Of a stretch of DNA of 64,000 nt, positions 17,075 to 25,990 are shown piece by piece; the stretch's first letter is position 1, and each line of letters opens with the position of its first letter. The DNA lies in assembly GCA_937902315.1 (NCBI GenBank), contig CALGUG010000055.1, forward strand, positions 186,001 to 250,000, written 5' to 3'. Both the position numbers and the translations under genes were made by a program. Under the pieces are notes generated by a model. The model was not told the origin of the DNA, made no database searches, and saw nothing but the letters and a program-made list of their open reading frames with translations. Origin of the DNA: an uncultured Chloroflexales bacterium (GTDB lineage: Bacteria; Chloroflexota; Chloroflexia; Chloroflexales; Chloroflexaceae).

Positions 17075-17866
17075 CTAGGAATAGACGAAGGGCAAGAAGA
17101 GCTGATGCTGATAATTATTGCCACACGTGCTGTTCAGACGCTCTTGGACAGCGGCGATCTCTTCTGGGGTACGGCTTACAGACGAGATGCGCATGGCTTC
17201 CACAATGCCAGAGAAGTTCTCTTCGGGCACGGCCGAGTCATCTTGGAAGAAGACTGCATGGCTTGGGGGGGCGGTAAAAGCTGCGTCGCTTGAGCCGATC
17301 AGCTGGCCTTGGAAGTAGATATCGATGGTGCTTGGTGAGGTTGAAACAAAGGCGATGTAGTGAAGCTGATTTTCGCGCACATCGGGCGAGCCGAATACCT
17401 CGTGGGGATAGGCTTGGATACCGTTTTGATAGTAGTACCAACCGTCATCGAGGTTGGGGTCGAAGCTAAATAGTTTGCGCCAATGGAGGGTGTCTTCGGG
17501 CGTGAGCACCATCTCGATCGTATAGGGGTGTTCGATCAGCGAAGCATAGGCGTTCCACTCTACGCCGGCGACGGCGGTCTGTTCGATCTTGAGACCCGAG
17601 CTGCACCTGCTGGATACGATGCTGCCACCGATCAGGGTGAGGTCACGACCGTTGCCGCTGCTATCTTTCACATCGTTTTCGAATTCGAATAGGCCGAGCA
17701 CATTGTCTGCAGGGGGAAAGATCGACTGGTTTGCGCTGGTTTGAGCACTGTTGCTCTTGGCAGCTACGTTTGACAAGAGTGTAGCGCAAAAGCTTCCGAC
17801 AAGGACAAGAACGCTGGCGAACAAGAAGAGCGTGTTTTTCCGTCGATGCAGGGAATAACGATGCAT
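17075..17866 (-). CDS. Secreted LamG/concanavalin-fold protein
   Basis: About 263 residues. A signal peptide with hydrophobic core (FLFASVLVLVGSFCATLL) is followed by a LamG-like jelly roll: VLGLFEFENDVKDSSGNGRDLTL, HPYTIEMVLTP, WYYYQNG, SPSTIDIYFQGQLIGSSD and GIVEAMRISSVSRTPEEI. Such domains bind carbohydrate or act as ligand scaffolds. The C-terminus ends LFLPFVYS, the same type of tail as seen at 56915. A GGAGG site lies 6 bases before the ATG at 17866; the in-frame TTG just upstream overlaps that site and is unlikely. Monocistronic. Confidence 0.82.
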   Translation of the reverse strand: MHRYSLHRRKNTLFLFASVLVLVGSFCATLLSNVAAKSNSAQTSANQSIFPPADNVLGLFEFENDVKDSSGNGRDLTLIGGSIVSSRCSSGLKIEQTAVAGVEWNAYASLIEHPYTIEMVLTPEDTLHWRKLFSFDPNLDDGWYYYQNGIQAYPHEVFGSPDVRENQLHYIAFVSTSPSTIDIYFQGQLIGSSDAAFTAPPSHAVFFQDDSAVPEENFSGIVEAMRISSVSRTPEEIAAVQERLNSTCGNNYQHQLFLPFVYS

Positions 17867-17966
17867 ACAATCCTCCAACTATAATCCGGAAATGGATAAA
17901 GCGGCTTCGTTGCCTTGCTCGAGTTTGCAGGATTTTGTGGAAAAACCAACAGAGAATAAGGAGAGG

Positions 17967-18000
17967 TGGCTATCCCGTCCCTTCCAAACGGGATAGCCAT
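17967..18000 (-). terminator. Terminator-like hairpin after the AIM24 gene
   Basis: TGGCTATCCCG pairs perfectly with CGGGATAGCCA over a 12-base loop, 14 bases past the minus-strand stop. No strong T run follows on the minus strand. Confidence 0.6.
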
Positions 18001-18013
18001 ATTCGATAAGCGT

Positions 18014-18949
18014 TTAGTCGCTGAGCAAGCTGCCGAGGTTGATGCCGCCTCCGCTGCTGGAGCCACCGCTGCTGGGCAGGTATTCGGCGATCGCCTTGGC
18101 GAGATTCATGGTCGGCATGGTCTGGAGCCAAACACGTCCCGGGCCGCGCAAGGTCGCAAGGAAGAGACCTTCGCCACCGAACAGGATGTTCTTGAAACCG
18201 CGCACCATTTCGATATCGAACTGCACGGTCGGCTCATACATCGCGACGTGACCGGTATCGACCTTCAGCACTTGGCCGGGCTGGAGGGTGTACTCCATAA
18301 TTTCGCCGTCGAGCGCCACAAAGGCTACGCCGGGGCCGGTCAGTCTCTGCATAATAAAGCCTTCGCCGCCGAAGAAGCCAGCGCCCAGCTTGCGTCGGAA
18401 GTGGATGTCGAGCTGAACGGTTTTTTCGGCCACTAAGAAGGCTTGTTTTTGGGCGATGATCTCTTGGCCGGGCCCGAGGTGGAGCGGAATGATCTTGCCC
18501 GGGAAGTCGGAAGCAAAAGAGACGATGCCCTTGCCATTTTGGCTGGTATATTCGACTAAGAAGAGCGATTCGCCGCTGAGCGCGCGCTTGAAGAAGCCGC
18601 CCAAACCGCCGCCGCGACCGCTGGTATTCATCACGATATTGCCGCTCATCCAAGCCATACCGCCTGATTCGGAATAGACCGTTTCGCCCGGATCAAGCTC
18701 TAAGATGACGGCCTGGAGTGTGCTGCCGATGATCTGGTATTCCATACCAGTTTGGCCTTTACCGCGTGCTGTCACATGTGCGCTAGGCAAGTCGATGCGC
18801 TGACCAGGAACGTTGGTATACGACCCGCCCGAGTTGGTCTCGAAAATGCCACCGCCCGTTTGGTCGGAGGCTGCGGCGACCGGGGTGCCACACGATGTAC
18901 AGAATTTAGCATTAGCCGCAAGCTCGGCATCACAGTTAGAGCAACGCAT
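18014..18949 (-). CDS. AIM24/TIGR00266 family protein with zinc ribbon
   Basis: A 311-residue protein. Two CxxC pairs (CSNC at about 3-6, CTSC at about 17-20) make an N-terminal zinc ribbon. The body is a double beta-helix AIM24 domain: MEYQIIGSTLQAVILELDPGETVYSESGGMAWM, FLVEYTS, GFIMQRLTGPGVAFVALDG, ILFGGEGLFLATLRGPGRVWLQTMP. A glycine/serine-rich tail (SSGGSSSGGGINLGSLLSD) ends it. The bacterial role is unknown; such proteins often accompany membrane-organising genes, and here the next gene upstream in the same direction is a slipin. Confidence 0.9.
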   Translation of the reverse strand: MRCSNCDAELAANAKFCTSCGTPVAAASDQTGGGIFETNSGGSYTNVPGQRIDLPSAHVTARGKGQTGMEYQIIGSTLQAVILELDPGETVYSESGGMAWMSGNIVMNTSGRGGGLGGFFKRALSGESLFLVEYTSQNGKGIVSFASDFPGKIIPLHLGPGQEIIAQKQAFLVAEKTVQLDIHFRRKLGAGFFGGEGFIMQRLTGPGVAFVALDGEIMEYTLQPGQVLKVDTGHVAMYEPTVQFDIEMVRGFKNILFGGEGLFLATLRGPGRVWLQTMPTMNLAKAIAEYLPSSGGSSSGGGINLGSLLSD

Positions 18950-19136
18950 ATGAAACTCCTTATAACGAACGATCAGTCTTCTACAAGTACGAATGTTATT
19001 TCAAAATGGTTGCAGGGCATTTTGAAATATTCTGAGAGAGATACGCACCGGCTGGAAAAAAGTTGCTTTACACGAGCGCACATATCTACCGATCGTTACA
19101 TACACATTCAGATCAAAGCTCGAACATGATACGTCA

Positions 19137-19171
19137 AACCCTCTCAGGAACCAAACCTTCCTGAGAGGGTT
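19137..19171 (-). terminator. Terminator-like hairpin after the slipin gene
   Basis: AACCCTCTCAGGAA pairs perfectly with TTCCTGAGAGGGTT (14 bp, 7-base loop). It separates the NfeD-slipin operon from the AIM24 gene. Confidence 0.7.
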
Positions 19172-19174
19172 GTG

Positions 19175-19349
19175 ATACCAAATCCGTTTGATCTTGATCT
19201 CTTCAGTACTCTAGCGGCGTGCTCTCTTCCCCAAAGAGAGCTGCTAGCGCGTCCGCCTACGGCTACCAACAGCTCGCCCGTAAGCAGGCTGTTGTAATTG
19301 TGTGCCGAGCGTCCGCCCTAACATACAACCATTCAAGCGGATCGCATAT
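19175..19349 (-). repeat. Composite intergenic repeat (170-bp family), inverted copy
   Basis: Starts ATACCAAATCCG (19175-19186) and ends CGGATCGCATAT (19338-19349). The core module lies inverted at 19213-19271, 78 bases from the right end, mirroring the copies at 3014 and 45516. Confidence 0.75.
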
Positions 19350-19380
19350 GAGCTAACGAAGTCGGGCTTAGGGTGTGCTA

Positions 19381-20235
19381 TTAGGAGCGCTCAGCAGAAG
19401 CATCTGTTGAGGATCTGCTCGCTTGATCTGAGCTTTCCGGCTGGTTTTGAAAGAGCTTTTCGAGCGAGAAGCCAGCCTTGTTTGCAGCTTGCAAAAAGGG
19501 CGAGATCGTGTCGATCGGCAGCGGGAAGACGATGGTGCTGTTTTTCTCGGTTGCGATCTCGGTTAAGGTTTGCAGATAGCGCAGCTGCAAAGTAACCGGT
19601 TCGCCCGAAATGATAGCCGCAGCATCGGCCAGTTTTTGCGATGCCTCGTATTCGCCCGAAGCGTGAATGATCTTAGCGCGCTTTTCGCGTTCGGCCTCGG
19701 CTTGCTTCGCCATAGCGCGCTGCATCGATTGAGGCAGTTCAACGTCTTTGACCTCTACAATCGTAACCTTCACGCCCCAAGGCTCGGTCTGTTCATCGAT
19801 GATCTGCTGGAGCTTTTGGTTGATCGTTTCGCGCTGAGCCAGCAGTTCGTCGAGTTCGACCTGACCGACCACACTACGCAGCGTGGTTTGAGCGATCTGC
19901 ATGGTGGCTCGAATGTAGTCCATCACTTTGGTCACGGCCCAGTTGGGGTTGACGACCATAAAGTAGAGCACTGCATTGACCTTAATCGTTACGTTATCGA
20001 GCGTGATGACCTCTTGGGTGGGCACATCCATGGTGATTACACGGGTATCGACCCGCACCATGCGCTCGAGGACGGGCACGACGAAGAAGAGACCCGGACC
20101 ACGCGCGCCGACCAGACGCCCTAAACGGAAGATAACGCCGCGTTCGTATTCGGGAATAATTTTGATGGCTGAAAGCAGGATAACAAGAAGCAAAAAGGCC
20201 AAGACAGCCACACAAGCGAAAATGGTTGGGCCCAT
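19381..20235 (-). CDS. Slipin (SPFH/stomatin-family membrane protein)
   Basis: A 284-residue protein. An N-terminal membrane helix (about 5-25) leads to the SPFH core: IIPEYERGVIFRLGRL, GPGLFFVVPVLERMVRVDTRV, EVITLDNVTIKVNAVLYF, TLRSVVGQVELDELLAQRE and GVKVTIVEVKDVELPQSMQRAMA. The C-terminal helix (EAEREKRAKII) is coiled-coil, and the last 20 residues are Ser/Asp-rich. Slipins assemble into membrane microdomain cages. The gene begins 20 bases after the NfeD gene, the classic partner arrangement. Confidence 0.93.
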   Translation of the reverse strand: MGPTIFACVAVLAFLLLVILLSAIKIIPEYERGVIFRLGRLVGARGPGLFFVVPVLERMVRVDTRVITMDVPTQEVITLDNVTIKVNAVLYFMVVNPNWAVTKVMDYIRATMQIAQTTLRSVVGQVELDELLAQRETINQKLQQIIDEQTEPWGVKVTIVEVKDVELPQSMQRAMAKQAEAEREKRAKIIHASGEYEASQKLADAAAIISGEPVTLQLRYLQTLTEIATEKNSTIVFPLPIDTISPFLQAANKAGFSLEKLFQNQPESSDQASRSSTDASAERS

Positions 20236-20255
20236 GATAGAACTCCTTAGCGGTT

Positions 20256-21674
20256 TCAGGCTATCGGATCCTTGTCTTCAACCGCCTCATCGACACGTCT
20301 CACAAAGAGACGTAGTTCATGCATTGCGGTGACGCGCACAAGTTCGCCCTTTTCGATCGGGCCGCTCTCGCTGAGCGCGCGCCATAAAGCTCCCTCAACA
20401 AAGACCATGCCCTCGGGGTCAAGCCTTCGACGCACTTCAGCGATCTGGCCCACAATGCCTTCGCTGCCCGTTACCGGTCGAATCACACGGTTGCGCAGCA
20501 CAAACCAAAGGCCGAGGCCTGCAAAGATCGCGGCAGCGAGCGCCATAATCACCACAACCCAGAGCGCTACACTGACTCCGGGCGCTTGGGCCGGATCGTA
20601 GAGGGTGAGCGTGCTTATAACGAGTAGAGTGATACCAGCGATGGTAAGACCTCCATGGGAAACAACAAAGAGATCGGCACCCATCAGACCAAAAGCCAGA
20701 AGCAGTCCGAGCAGACTGATCAGGCGAATCGGCAGCACCAGTAAGCCAGCCAGCGACAGCAGCAGCAGAACAACACCGATGCCTGCCAGAATGCTTGTCC
20801 CTGGCGTAACGAATTCACCATAGATGGCGATCGCTCCCAAAACCATCAGCACAAAGGCTACGGTCGGGTTTGAGATTAGCAGTAAAAACAGCTCCCACAG
20901 GTTCGGTTCGATTGCTTGCGCGCGACGAGCCATGGTATTGAGCGTGACCGCTTGGCCATCTACAAGCGTGACGATACGACCATCTAAGAGTGTAAACAGC
21001 TCTTGCTCGTCGCGCGCAACAATGTTGACGCTCGGTGGGTCGGTCGCTACCGCCTGTTCGCTCGTAAGAATCGCCCCTTCGCGCACCGCTCGATCGACCC
21101 AATCGCTGTTGCGACCGTTGCGCTGGTTCCAATCGCGCAATTGCATCGCCACACTATCGAAGACCAGATCGCGGGTCTGCTCGCTCAAAACGCTATCGAT
21201 CTGCGTGAGCGGTGCTACGCTGCCGAAGCTAGCCCCGGGCGCCATGGCCGAGATATGGGCCGCGCTCAAGAGAAATGTGCCAGCGGCGCCCGATTCAACT
21301 GCGTCTGGCCCAATATAGACCACGACTGGCACCTTAGCTTGGGCCAGTTGATTAGCAAAAGGGCGGATATCCCGCAATACCGCGCCTTCGCTTTGCACAA
21401 CAATAACAAGCACATTGGCTTGGGCCGATTCGGCTTGGGCGAGGGCGCGTTGCAGGTAGTTGACGGTATATGTGTTGATGACATCTCCGATCTCAACCTG
21501 ATAGATCGGCCCGCTGTTGTGTGTTTGGGCTAGACCAGCCTGAGGTAATGCGACTAGGGCCGCAAACAGGCTGAACAATAGGCCAAGCAGCAGCAGACCG
21601 ATGCGACGTGACGCCCTCGCTATCTGGTTAGAGCTCGGATAAGGTGTCGCTATCATACTAAAATTTCGGGACAC
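20256..21674 (-). CDS. NfeD protein with ClpP-like domain, catalytic residues apparently lost
   Basis: A 472-residue protein: signal or anchor helix (about 24-48), a ClpP-crotonase-like domain (about 55-230), four or more membrane helices (about 260-400) and a soluble OB-fold NfeD domain (about 410-465, GSEGIVGQIAEVRRRLDPEGMVFVEGALW). In active homologues such as PH1510 the nucleophile lies in an A-S-A-G-T motif; here the place reads SGAAGT (about 128-133), with Ala at the nucleophile position. I also see no Lys where the catalytic base is expected before GRNSDW. It may be a scaffold for the slipin rather than a protease. The start is a GTG abutting the preceding stop; an ATG at 21656 is an alternative. 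Confidence 0.88.
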   Translation of the reverse strand: MSRNFSMIATPYPSSNQIARASRRIGLLLLGLLFSLFAALVALPQAGLAQTHNSGPIYQVEIGDVINTYTVNYLQRALAQAESAQANVLVIVVQSEGAVLRDIRPFANQLAQAKVPVVVYIGPDAVESGAAGTFLLSAAHISAMAPGASFGSVAPLTQIDSVLSEQTRDLVFDSVAMQLRDWNQRNGRNSDWVDRAVREGAILTSEQAVATDPPSVNIVARDEQELFTLLDGRIVTLVDGQAVTLNTMARRAQAIEPNLWELFLLLISNPTVAFVLMVLGAIAIYGEFVTPGTSILAGIGVVLLLLSLAGLLVLPIRLISLLGLLLAFGLMGADLFVVSHGGLTIAGITLLVISTLTLYDPAQAPGVSVALWVVVIMALAAAIFAGLGLWFVLRNRVIRPVTGSEGIVGQIAEVRRRLDPEGMVFVEGALWRALSESGPIEKGELVRVTAMHELRLFVRRVDEAVEDKDPIA

Positions 21675-21899
21675 TTAAAGGGATGATTTATCGGGGTTTG
21701 CAGGCTCTCCCCGGCTAATAAACTTTTTGATACGGCGTTCGAATTCGGCCCGTGGCAGCATGACCTTGCGATCACAGGTTAAACAACGGATACCGATTTC
21801 TGCACCTAGACGCACGATACGCCAGGTGTCGCCACCACATGGATGTGCCTTACGCATTTGGACCACATCATCAAGGAAGAGTTCGATCGGTGCAGCCAT
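21675..21899 (-). CDS. DUF951 family protein
   Basis: A 74-residue protein with the DUF951 pattern: LDDVVQMRKAHPCGGDTWRIVRLGAEIGIRCLTCDRKVMLPRAEFERRIKKF. The Cys-containing pattern CGG...C..C may bind zinc or nucleic acid; the function is unknown. Its stop codon abuts the start of the NfeD gene, so it is probably the first gene of the DUF951-NfeD-slipin operon. Confidence 0.88.
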   Translation of the reverse strand: MAAPIELFLDDVVQMRKAHPCGGDTWRIVRLGAEIGIRCLTCDRKVMLPRAEFERRIKKFISRGEPANPDKSSL

Positions 21900-21952
21900 T
21901 ACATCTCTCCTAACCTGCGTCGTTGCAAGCGGGCGCCCAACACGCCCTTATC

Positions 21953-24262
21953 CTATCTCTTCATTATAGCGTGTTTGCCCTTGTAGCGCGCCACAATCAA
22001 GGCCATATCGTCGTGCATTTCTGCTTTATCGACGAATCGGTCGACTTCGGCAAAGATATGGTCGTGCATAGCTTGGGCGCTATGGGTTGGCCCGCATCTG
22101 ATCGAAGCCTCAAAACGCTCGAAGCCATACATCTCTTTGGCCTCGTTCATAGCCTCGATAATGCCATCGCTGCAGAGAATCAGCAGATCGCCCTCGTGAA
22201 GCTGCTGGCTGATCTCTTGATAGTTGAGCAGATCGGCCAGCGGGGTGCCGAGCGGCAGCCCGCCGATATCGAGCATGTGCAGCTCGTCGCGCCTGCGAAG
22301 AAAGGGCGAGATCGCGCCTGCGTTAGCGATGCGCACTTGGGCATCTTCCAAATACACCAAACAGAGCGCGGCGTTTTGTTGGCGTCCCACCGATGGTTGT
22401 AAGATCTGATGGATCTGGCTGAGCGTGATGCTAGGAGCAAGACCCGCTTGGATGGTGCCTGCTAAGGCGGTCGCGCAGGCCGACATCAAGAGCGCAGCGG
22501 GCATACCTTTGCCTGCCACATCGCCCAGCGCGATCGCTAGCGCGCCCGATGGGCGCTGATAGTAGCCGTACAGATCGCCGCCCACCCGCCGCGCCGTACG
22601 AGACGAACCGATAATTTCGTACTCGTTGCTTTCGGGAGCTTGGCGCGGCAGCAGGCTGAGCTGAACCGAACGGGCCGCTTCCAGTTCTTGCAAGGTTTGG
22701 TTCAAAACCGAGATCGAACGGTAGGTATTGATCGAACGCAACAGCAGATCGTCGAGATCGAGATGGGCTTGGCCCTCAGCCTCTACGATTCCAAATAACA
22801 TCAGCGTTTGGGAATCGTTGCTGAGCGGCTGCATAATGCACGCTTCGCCCGCTTGCATCCAGTGCAAGGGTGGGAAGGCTTCGAGCGGCCCCTGCCAGAC
22901 CTCGTTCTCTTCGCGCAGGCTAAAGCGCTCGCCGCTGATCAGATGGCTGTCGGGGTCGTAGAGTGCGCTAAAACTCATGGCAAAGCCGTTAGAACTCATG
23001 TAGCGCAGCACGGCATCGAGCGATTGATGTGCGTTCGATTCGCGCAACAGATCGATCGTGTAGTTGATCGTATTGATGCGGTCGGAGCGTTGGCGCTGTT
23101 CCAGCAGATGCGTGCGAGCTTGGTAGTGGTGATAGCGCGACATAGCTCGCCAGAGTGCATGTTGGTAGTATTTGGGGCTGTCTTCATTCTGGGCTTGCCA
23201 GAGTGAGTCGAGATAGTCGAAGACCGCACAGGTGTCCCACTCGTAGCGTTTGCAGTCTGAGAGCAGCGTATCGATCTCTTCCTCTATACGGTGATTATGG
23301 TGAATGGCGTCGCGAATGCCTTGTAGCACGATTTGGGCTTGGAAACGGTCGATCGCTCTGCCCTCTCGGCTCACCTGTTGAGCGAAGCGGCTGAAGGGGT
23401 CGCTGTTTTCGCTCTGGTTTTGCTTTGATCCACACGAAGCACGAACAATGAATTGGGAAGGAAGCGCCGTATAGTCGGGCAAGTCGGATTGAGTTTGGGC
23501 TTGAGACAAGAGCATGACGGCTTCCCAACCGATCTGGAAGATGGGCTGTCGCACCGTGGTGAGCGGTGGTGTCGAGTCGCTTGCCGCGCTCACATCGTCG
23601 AAGCCGACCACTGCCACATCGTCGGGGATACGGAGCTGAGCTTGTTGAAGGGCATAGTAGGCACCGAAAGCCGACATGTCGTTGGCGGCGAAGATCGCAT
23701 CGAAGGGGACCTTTTCGCTTAACAGCGCTTGAATCGCCTCCATTCCTTCGATACTGCCAAAAAAAGCAGGACGCACCAGCCGTTCGTCATAGGCGATACC
23801 GCTCTCTGCTAAGGCATCGCGATAGCCGCGCAAACGCTCGGCCGCCTCTTGCGAATGGGCGAGGCCAGCTAAATGCACGATCTGACGCCGCCCTTGTTTG
23901 ATCAGGTGAAGTGTGGCTGTACGGGCTGCGGCATAGTTGTCGGAGCCGAGCGAAGGATAGCCCGGAACTGCGCCGTTATAGCCCAACACAAGCGCACCGC
24001 GCGAACAACATTCTGCAAAAACCGCTGGAGTACAGTTGCCGGGCAGCAGATAGGCGTCTACATGATTGGCAAGCAGGGGTAAATCTTTGAGTTCGAGGAG
24101 ATAGCGGTTAAGACGTGTGTTGAGAGTGCTGTAGAGCAGGAGTCTACAACCGGTTTCGCTTGTAGCTCGTAAGGCTCCTCGTACAAAGGGGTTCATGTAA
24201 TAATTACTTACATGCTCACCCAAAACAATACAAATCGTTCGGGAAGATCCTTGTCTGCTCAT
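21953..24262 (-). CDS. LacI-type sensor domain fused to SpoIIE-type PP2C phosphatase
   Basis: A 769-residue one-piece sensor. Residues about 10-275 form a periplasmic-binding-protein-like fold of the LacI/GalR kind (PFVRGALRATSETGCRL, SLGSDNYAAARTATLHLI, FDAIFAANDMSAFGAYYALQQ, DDVAVVGFDDVSAASDSTPPLTTVRQP), but the usual N-terminal helix-turn-helix is missing. A helical, partly coiled-coil middle (about 290-520) contains a GAF-like stretch. The C-terminal PP2C domain is intact: RVGGDLYGYY, GDVAGKGMPAAL, LILCSDGIIEAMN, HDDMALIVAR. It probably dephosphorylates an anti-sigma-factor antagonist in response to a small intracellular ligand, perhaps a sugar or nucleoside. The partner genes are not nearby. 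Confidence 0.9.
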   Translation of the reverse strand: MSRQGSSRTICIVLGEHVSNYYMNPFVRGALRATSETGCRLLLYSTLNTRLNRYLLELKDLPLLANHVDAYLLPGNCTPAVFAECCSRGALVLGYNGAVPGYPSLGSDNYAAARTATLHLIKQGRRQIVHLAGLAHSQEAAERLRGYRDALAESGIAYDERLVRPAFFGSIEGMEAIQALLSEKVPFDAIFAANDMSAFGAYYALQQAQLRIPDDVAVVGFDDVSAASDSTPPLTTVRQPIFQIGWEAVMLLSQAQTQSDLPDYTALPSQFIVRASCGSKQNQSENSDPFSRFAQQVSREGRAIDRFQAQIVLQGIRDAIHHNHRIEEEIDTLLSDCKRYEWDTCAVFDYLDSLWQAQNEDSPKYYQHALWRAMSRYHHYQARTHLLEQRQRSDRINTINYTIDLLRESNAHQSLDAVLRYMSSNGFAMSFSALYDPDSHLISGERFSLREENEVWQGPLEAFPPLHWMQAGEACIMQPLSNDSQTLMLFGIVEAEGQAHLDLDDLLLRSINTYRSISVLNQTLQELEAARSVQLSLLPRQAPESNEYEIIGSSRTARRVGGDLYGYYQRPSGALAIALGDVAGKGMPAALLMSACATALAGTIQAGLAPSITLSQIHQILQPSVGRQQNAALCLVYLEDAQVRIANAGAISPFLRRRDELHMLDIGGLPLGTPLADLLNYQEISQQLHEGDLLILCSDGIIEAMNEAKEMYGFERFEASIRCGPTHSAQAMHDHIFAEVDRFVDKAEMHDDMALIVARYKGKHAIMKR

Positions 24263-24426
24263 AATTGGCTCTATACTAGTGTGGAAGCTGTTTTCATATT
24301 ATACACCTCTCAGCAATTTTATGAGCGTTTTTTGTCATCACACAGCTCGATTGTCGGCTGATTCGCCGCTCGAGACCTCATAACCGTTGACCTGTTGGTT
24401 ATAGCCGTCACCGATGCCCTAGAGCT

Positions 24427-24456
24427 TTGCGCCGTCTATAAGGCACATGCTATAAT
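24427..24456 (+). promoter_or_regulatory. Candidate sigma-70 promoter of the FabF-like gene
   Basis: A perfect TATAAT at 24451-24456 with a weak TTGCGC at 24427-24432 (18-base spacer), 68 bases before the ATG at 24524. Confidence 0.5.
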
Positions 24457-24523
24457 CCTGATAAAATCTTGAATGTGTCATGCATAACCATGGCGCATAC
24501 TTTTTAGGAAATGGGTTTACTTT

Positions 24524-25945
24524 ATGGCGAGTACTACTGGAAATCAACGTGATCTCCTGCTTCAACGCCTGCAATCCTTACTACTAACATACGGAGTTGT
24601 ACCCGAAACACTGAGTGCTCAGATCGAAGCGCTACTTGAAGAAGTGCTTGAAGATAAAGATCTTCTGCCCGAGCCACACATGTTGCCAGTTGATGAACAA
24701 GATGAAGATCAGCGCATCGTCATAACTGGTATGGGACTCGTAACGCCTTTTGGCCTTGGACGTGATGTTTTTTGGCAGGGCTTGTCGAGCGGTGCAAGTG
24801 CTATAAAACCTATTTCCCTCTGTGATGCGTCAGAGTTTCAGACCAAAATCGCCGGTGAAGTGAACGACTTCGATCCTCGCGAGTTTATGGATGCCAAAGA
24901 TGCTCGTCGTATGTCGCGCGCCAGCCAGTTTGCGGTTGCTTCGGCCCGTATGGCGGTCGAAGATGCCAAACTGACGATCGACGATGGCAATCGTTATCGA
25001 ATCGGTACCTTGGTGGGCTGTGGCTCATCTTCCATGCCCGATATCGAAGCAGCAGCACGCATTATGTTGCAGAAAGGCAAAGATCGCGTGAGCCCGCTTT
25101 CGATTCCGGCCTCGCTGCCTAATATGCCGACCAGCCAAGTCGCCATTAACTTGGGGATTTACGGCTATACCACCAGCATCTCAACCGCGTGTGCAGCGAG
25201 CTCGCAGGCGATCGGCGAGGCCGCCGCTGTGATTCGACGCGGCGACGCCGATATTATGCTCGCTGGCGGCACCGAAGCCCCGATCACCCAACTGAGTTTG
25301 GCCTGTTTCAACGCTATGCGCGCCCTTTCGACCCGCAACGAAGAGCCGACTCGCGCTTCGCGCCCCTTCGATAGCGCGCGCGATGGTTTTGTACCGGGCG
25401 AAGGCGCTGGCATGCTGGTGCTCGAGCGGCTGAGCAGTGCTCGACGGCGCGGCGCATATATCTACGCCGAGCTGATCGGCTATGGCACCACCTGCGACGC
25501 TTACCACGTTACCGCGCCCGACCCAGAAGGCGAAGGTGCGGCGCGCGCCCTGCGTTTGGCGCTTGCCAACGCCCAGATCGGGCCACAGCAGGTCGATTAT
25601 ATCAATGCCCACGCGACCAGCACGCCCTTGGGCGATATCGCCGAGACCAAAGCGATCAAGCGCGTTTTCGATGAATACGCCTACAGCGTGCCGATCAGCG
25701 CTTCGAAGTCGATGATCGGCCATTTAACGGGCGCTGCTGGTGTGGTCGAAGCCTCTGCCACGATTTTGGCGCTCAAACACGACTTGATACCACCTACTAT
25801 CAACCTCGACGAGCCTGACCCCGAATGCGATCTAGACTACGTGCCCCACAAAGCTCGTCCGGCTCATCTGGAGATCGCGATCTCGAACTCGTTTGGCTTC
25901 GGCGGCGTGAATGCGGTGCTGGTCTTCCGAAAGTTTCACGCCTAG
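24524..25945 (+). CDS. fabF: Beta-ketoacyl-ACP synthase II (FabF-like) with N-terminal extension
   Basis: A 473-residue condensing enzyme, about 60 residues longer than usual FabF. The core carries the Cys-His-His triad: STACAASS (Cys223), NAHATSTPLGD (His363) and SKSMIGHLTGAAG (Lys395, His400), and the end NSFGFGGVNAVLVFRK. It elongates acyl-ACP with malonyl-ACP in fatty acid or related synthesis. The N-terminal extension (about 1-62) has a helix QRDLLLQRLQSLLLTYGVVPETLSAQ followed by an acidic segment; this is not part of the thiolase fold. No acyl carrier protein gene is adjacent. The next gene (holB) follows after 45 bases. Confidence 0.88.
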   Translation: MASTTGNQRDLLLQRLQSLLLTYGVVPETLSAQIEALLEEVLEDKDLLPEPHMLPVDEQDEDQRIVITGMGLVTPFGLGRDVFWQGLSSGASAIKPISLCDASEFQTKIAGEVNDFDPREFMDAKDARRMSRASQFAVASARMAVEDAKLTIDDGNRYRIGTLVGCGSSSMPDIEAAARIMLQKGKDRVSPLSIPASLPNMPTSQVAINLGIYGYTTSISTACAASSQAIGEAAAVIRRGDADIMLAGGTEAPITQLSLACFNAMRALSTRNEEPTRASRPFDSARDGFVPGEGAGMLVLERLSSARRRGAYIYAELIGYGTTCDAYHVTAPDPEGEGAARALRLALANAQIGPQQVDYINAHATSTPLGDIAETKAIKRVFDEYAYSVPISASKSMIGHLTGAAGVVEASATILALKHDLIPPTINLDEPDPECDLDYVPHKARPAHLEIAISNSFGFGGVNAVLVFRKFHA

Positions 25946-25990
25946 GCTGCAAGCGAGTGGAAAGAGTAAATAGAACGATTGAGTAGCGAG

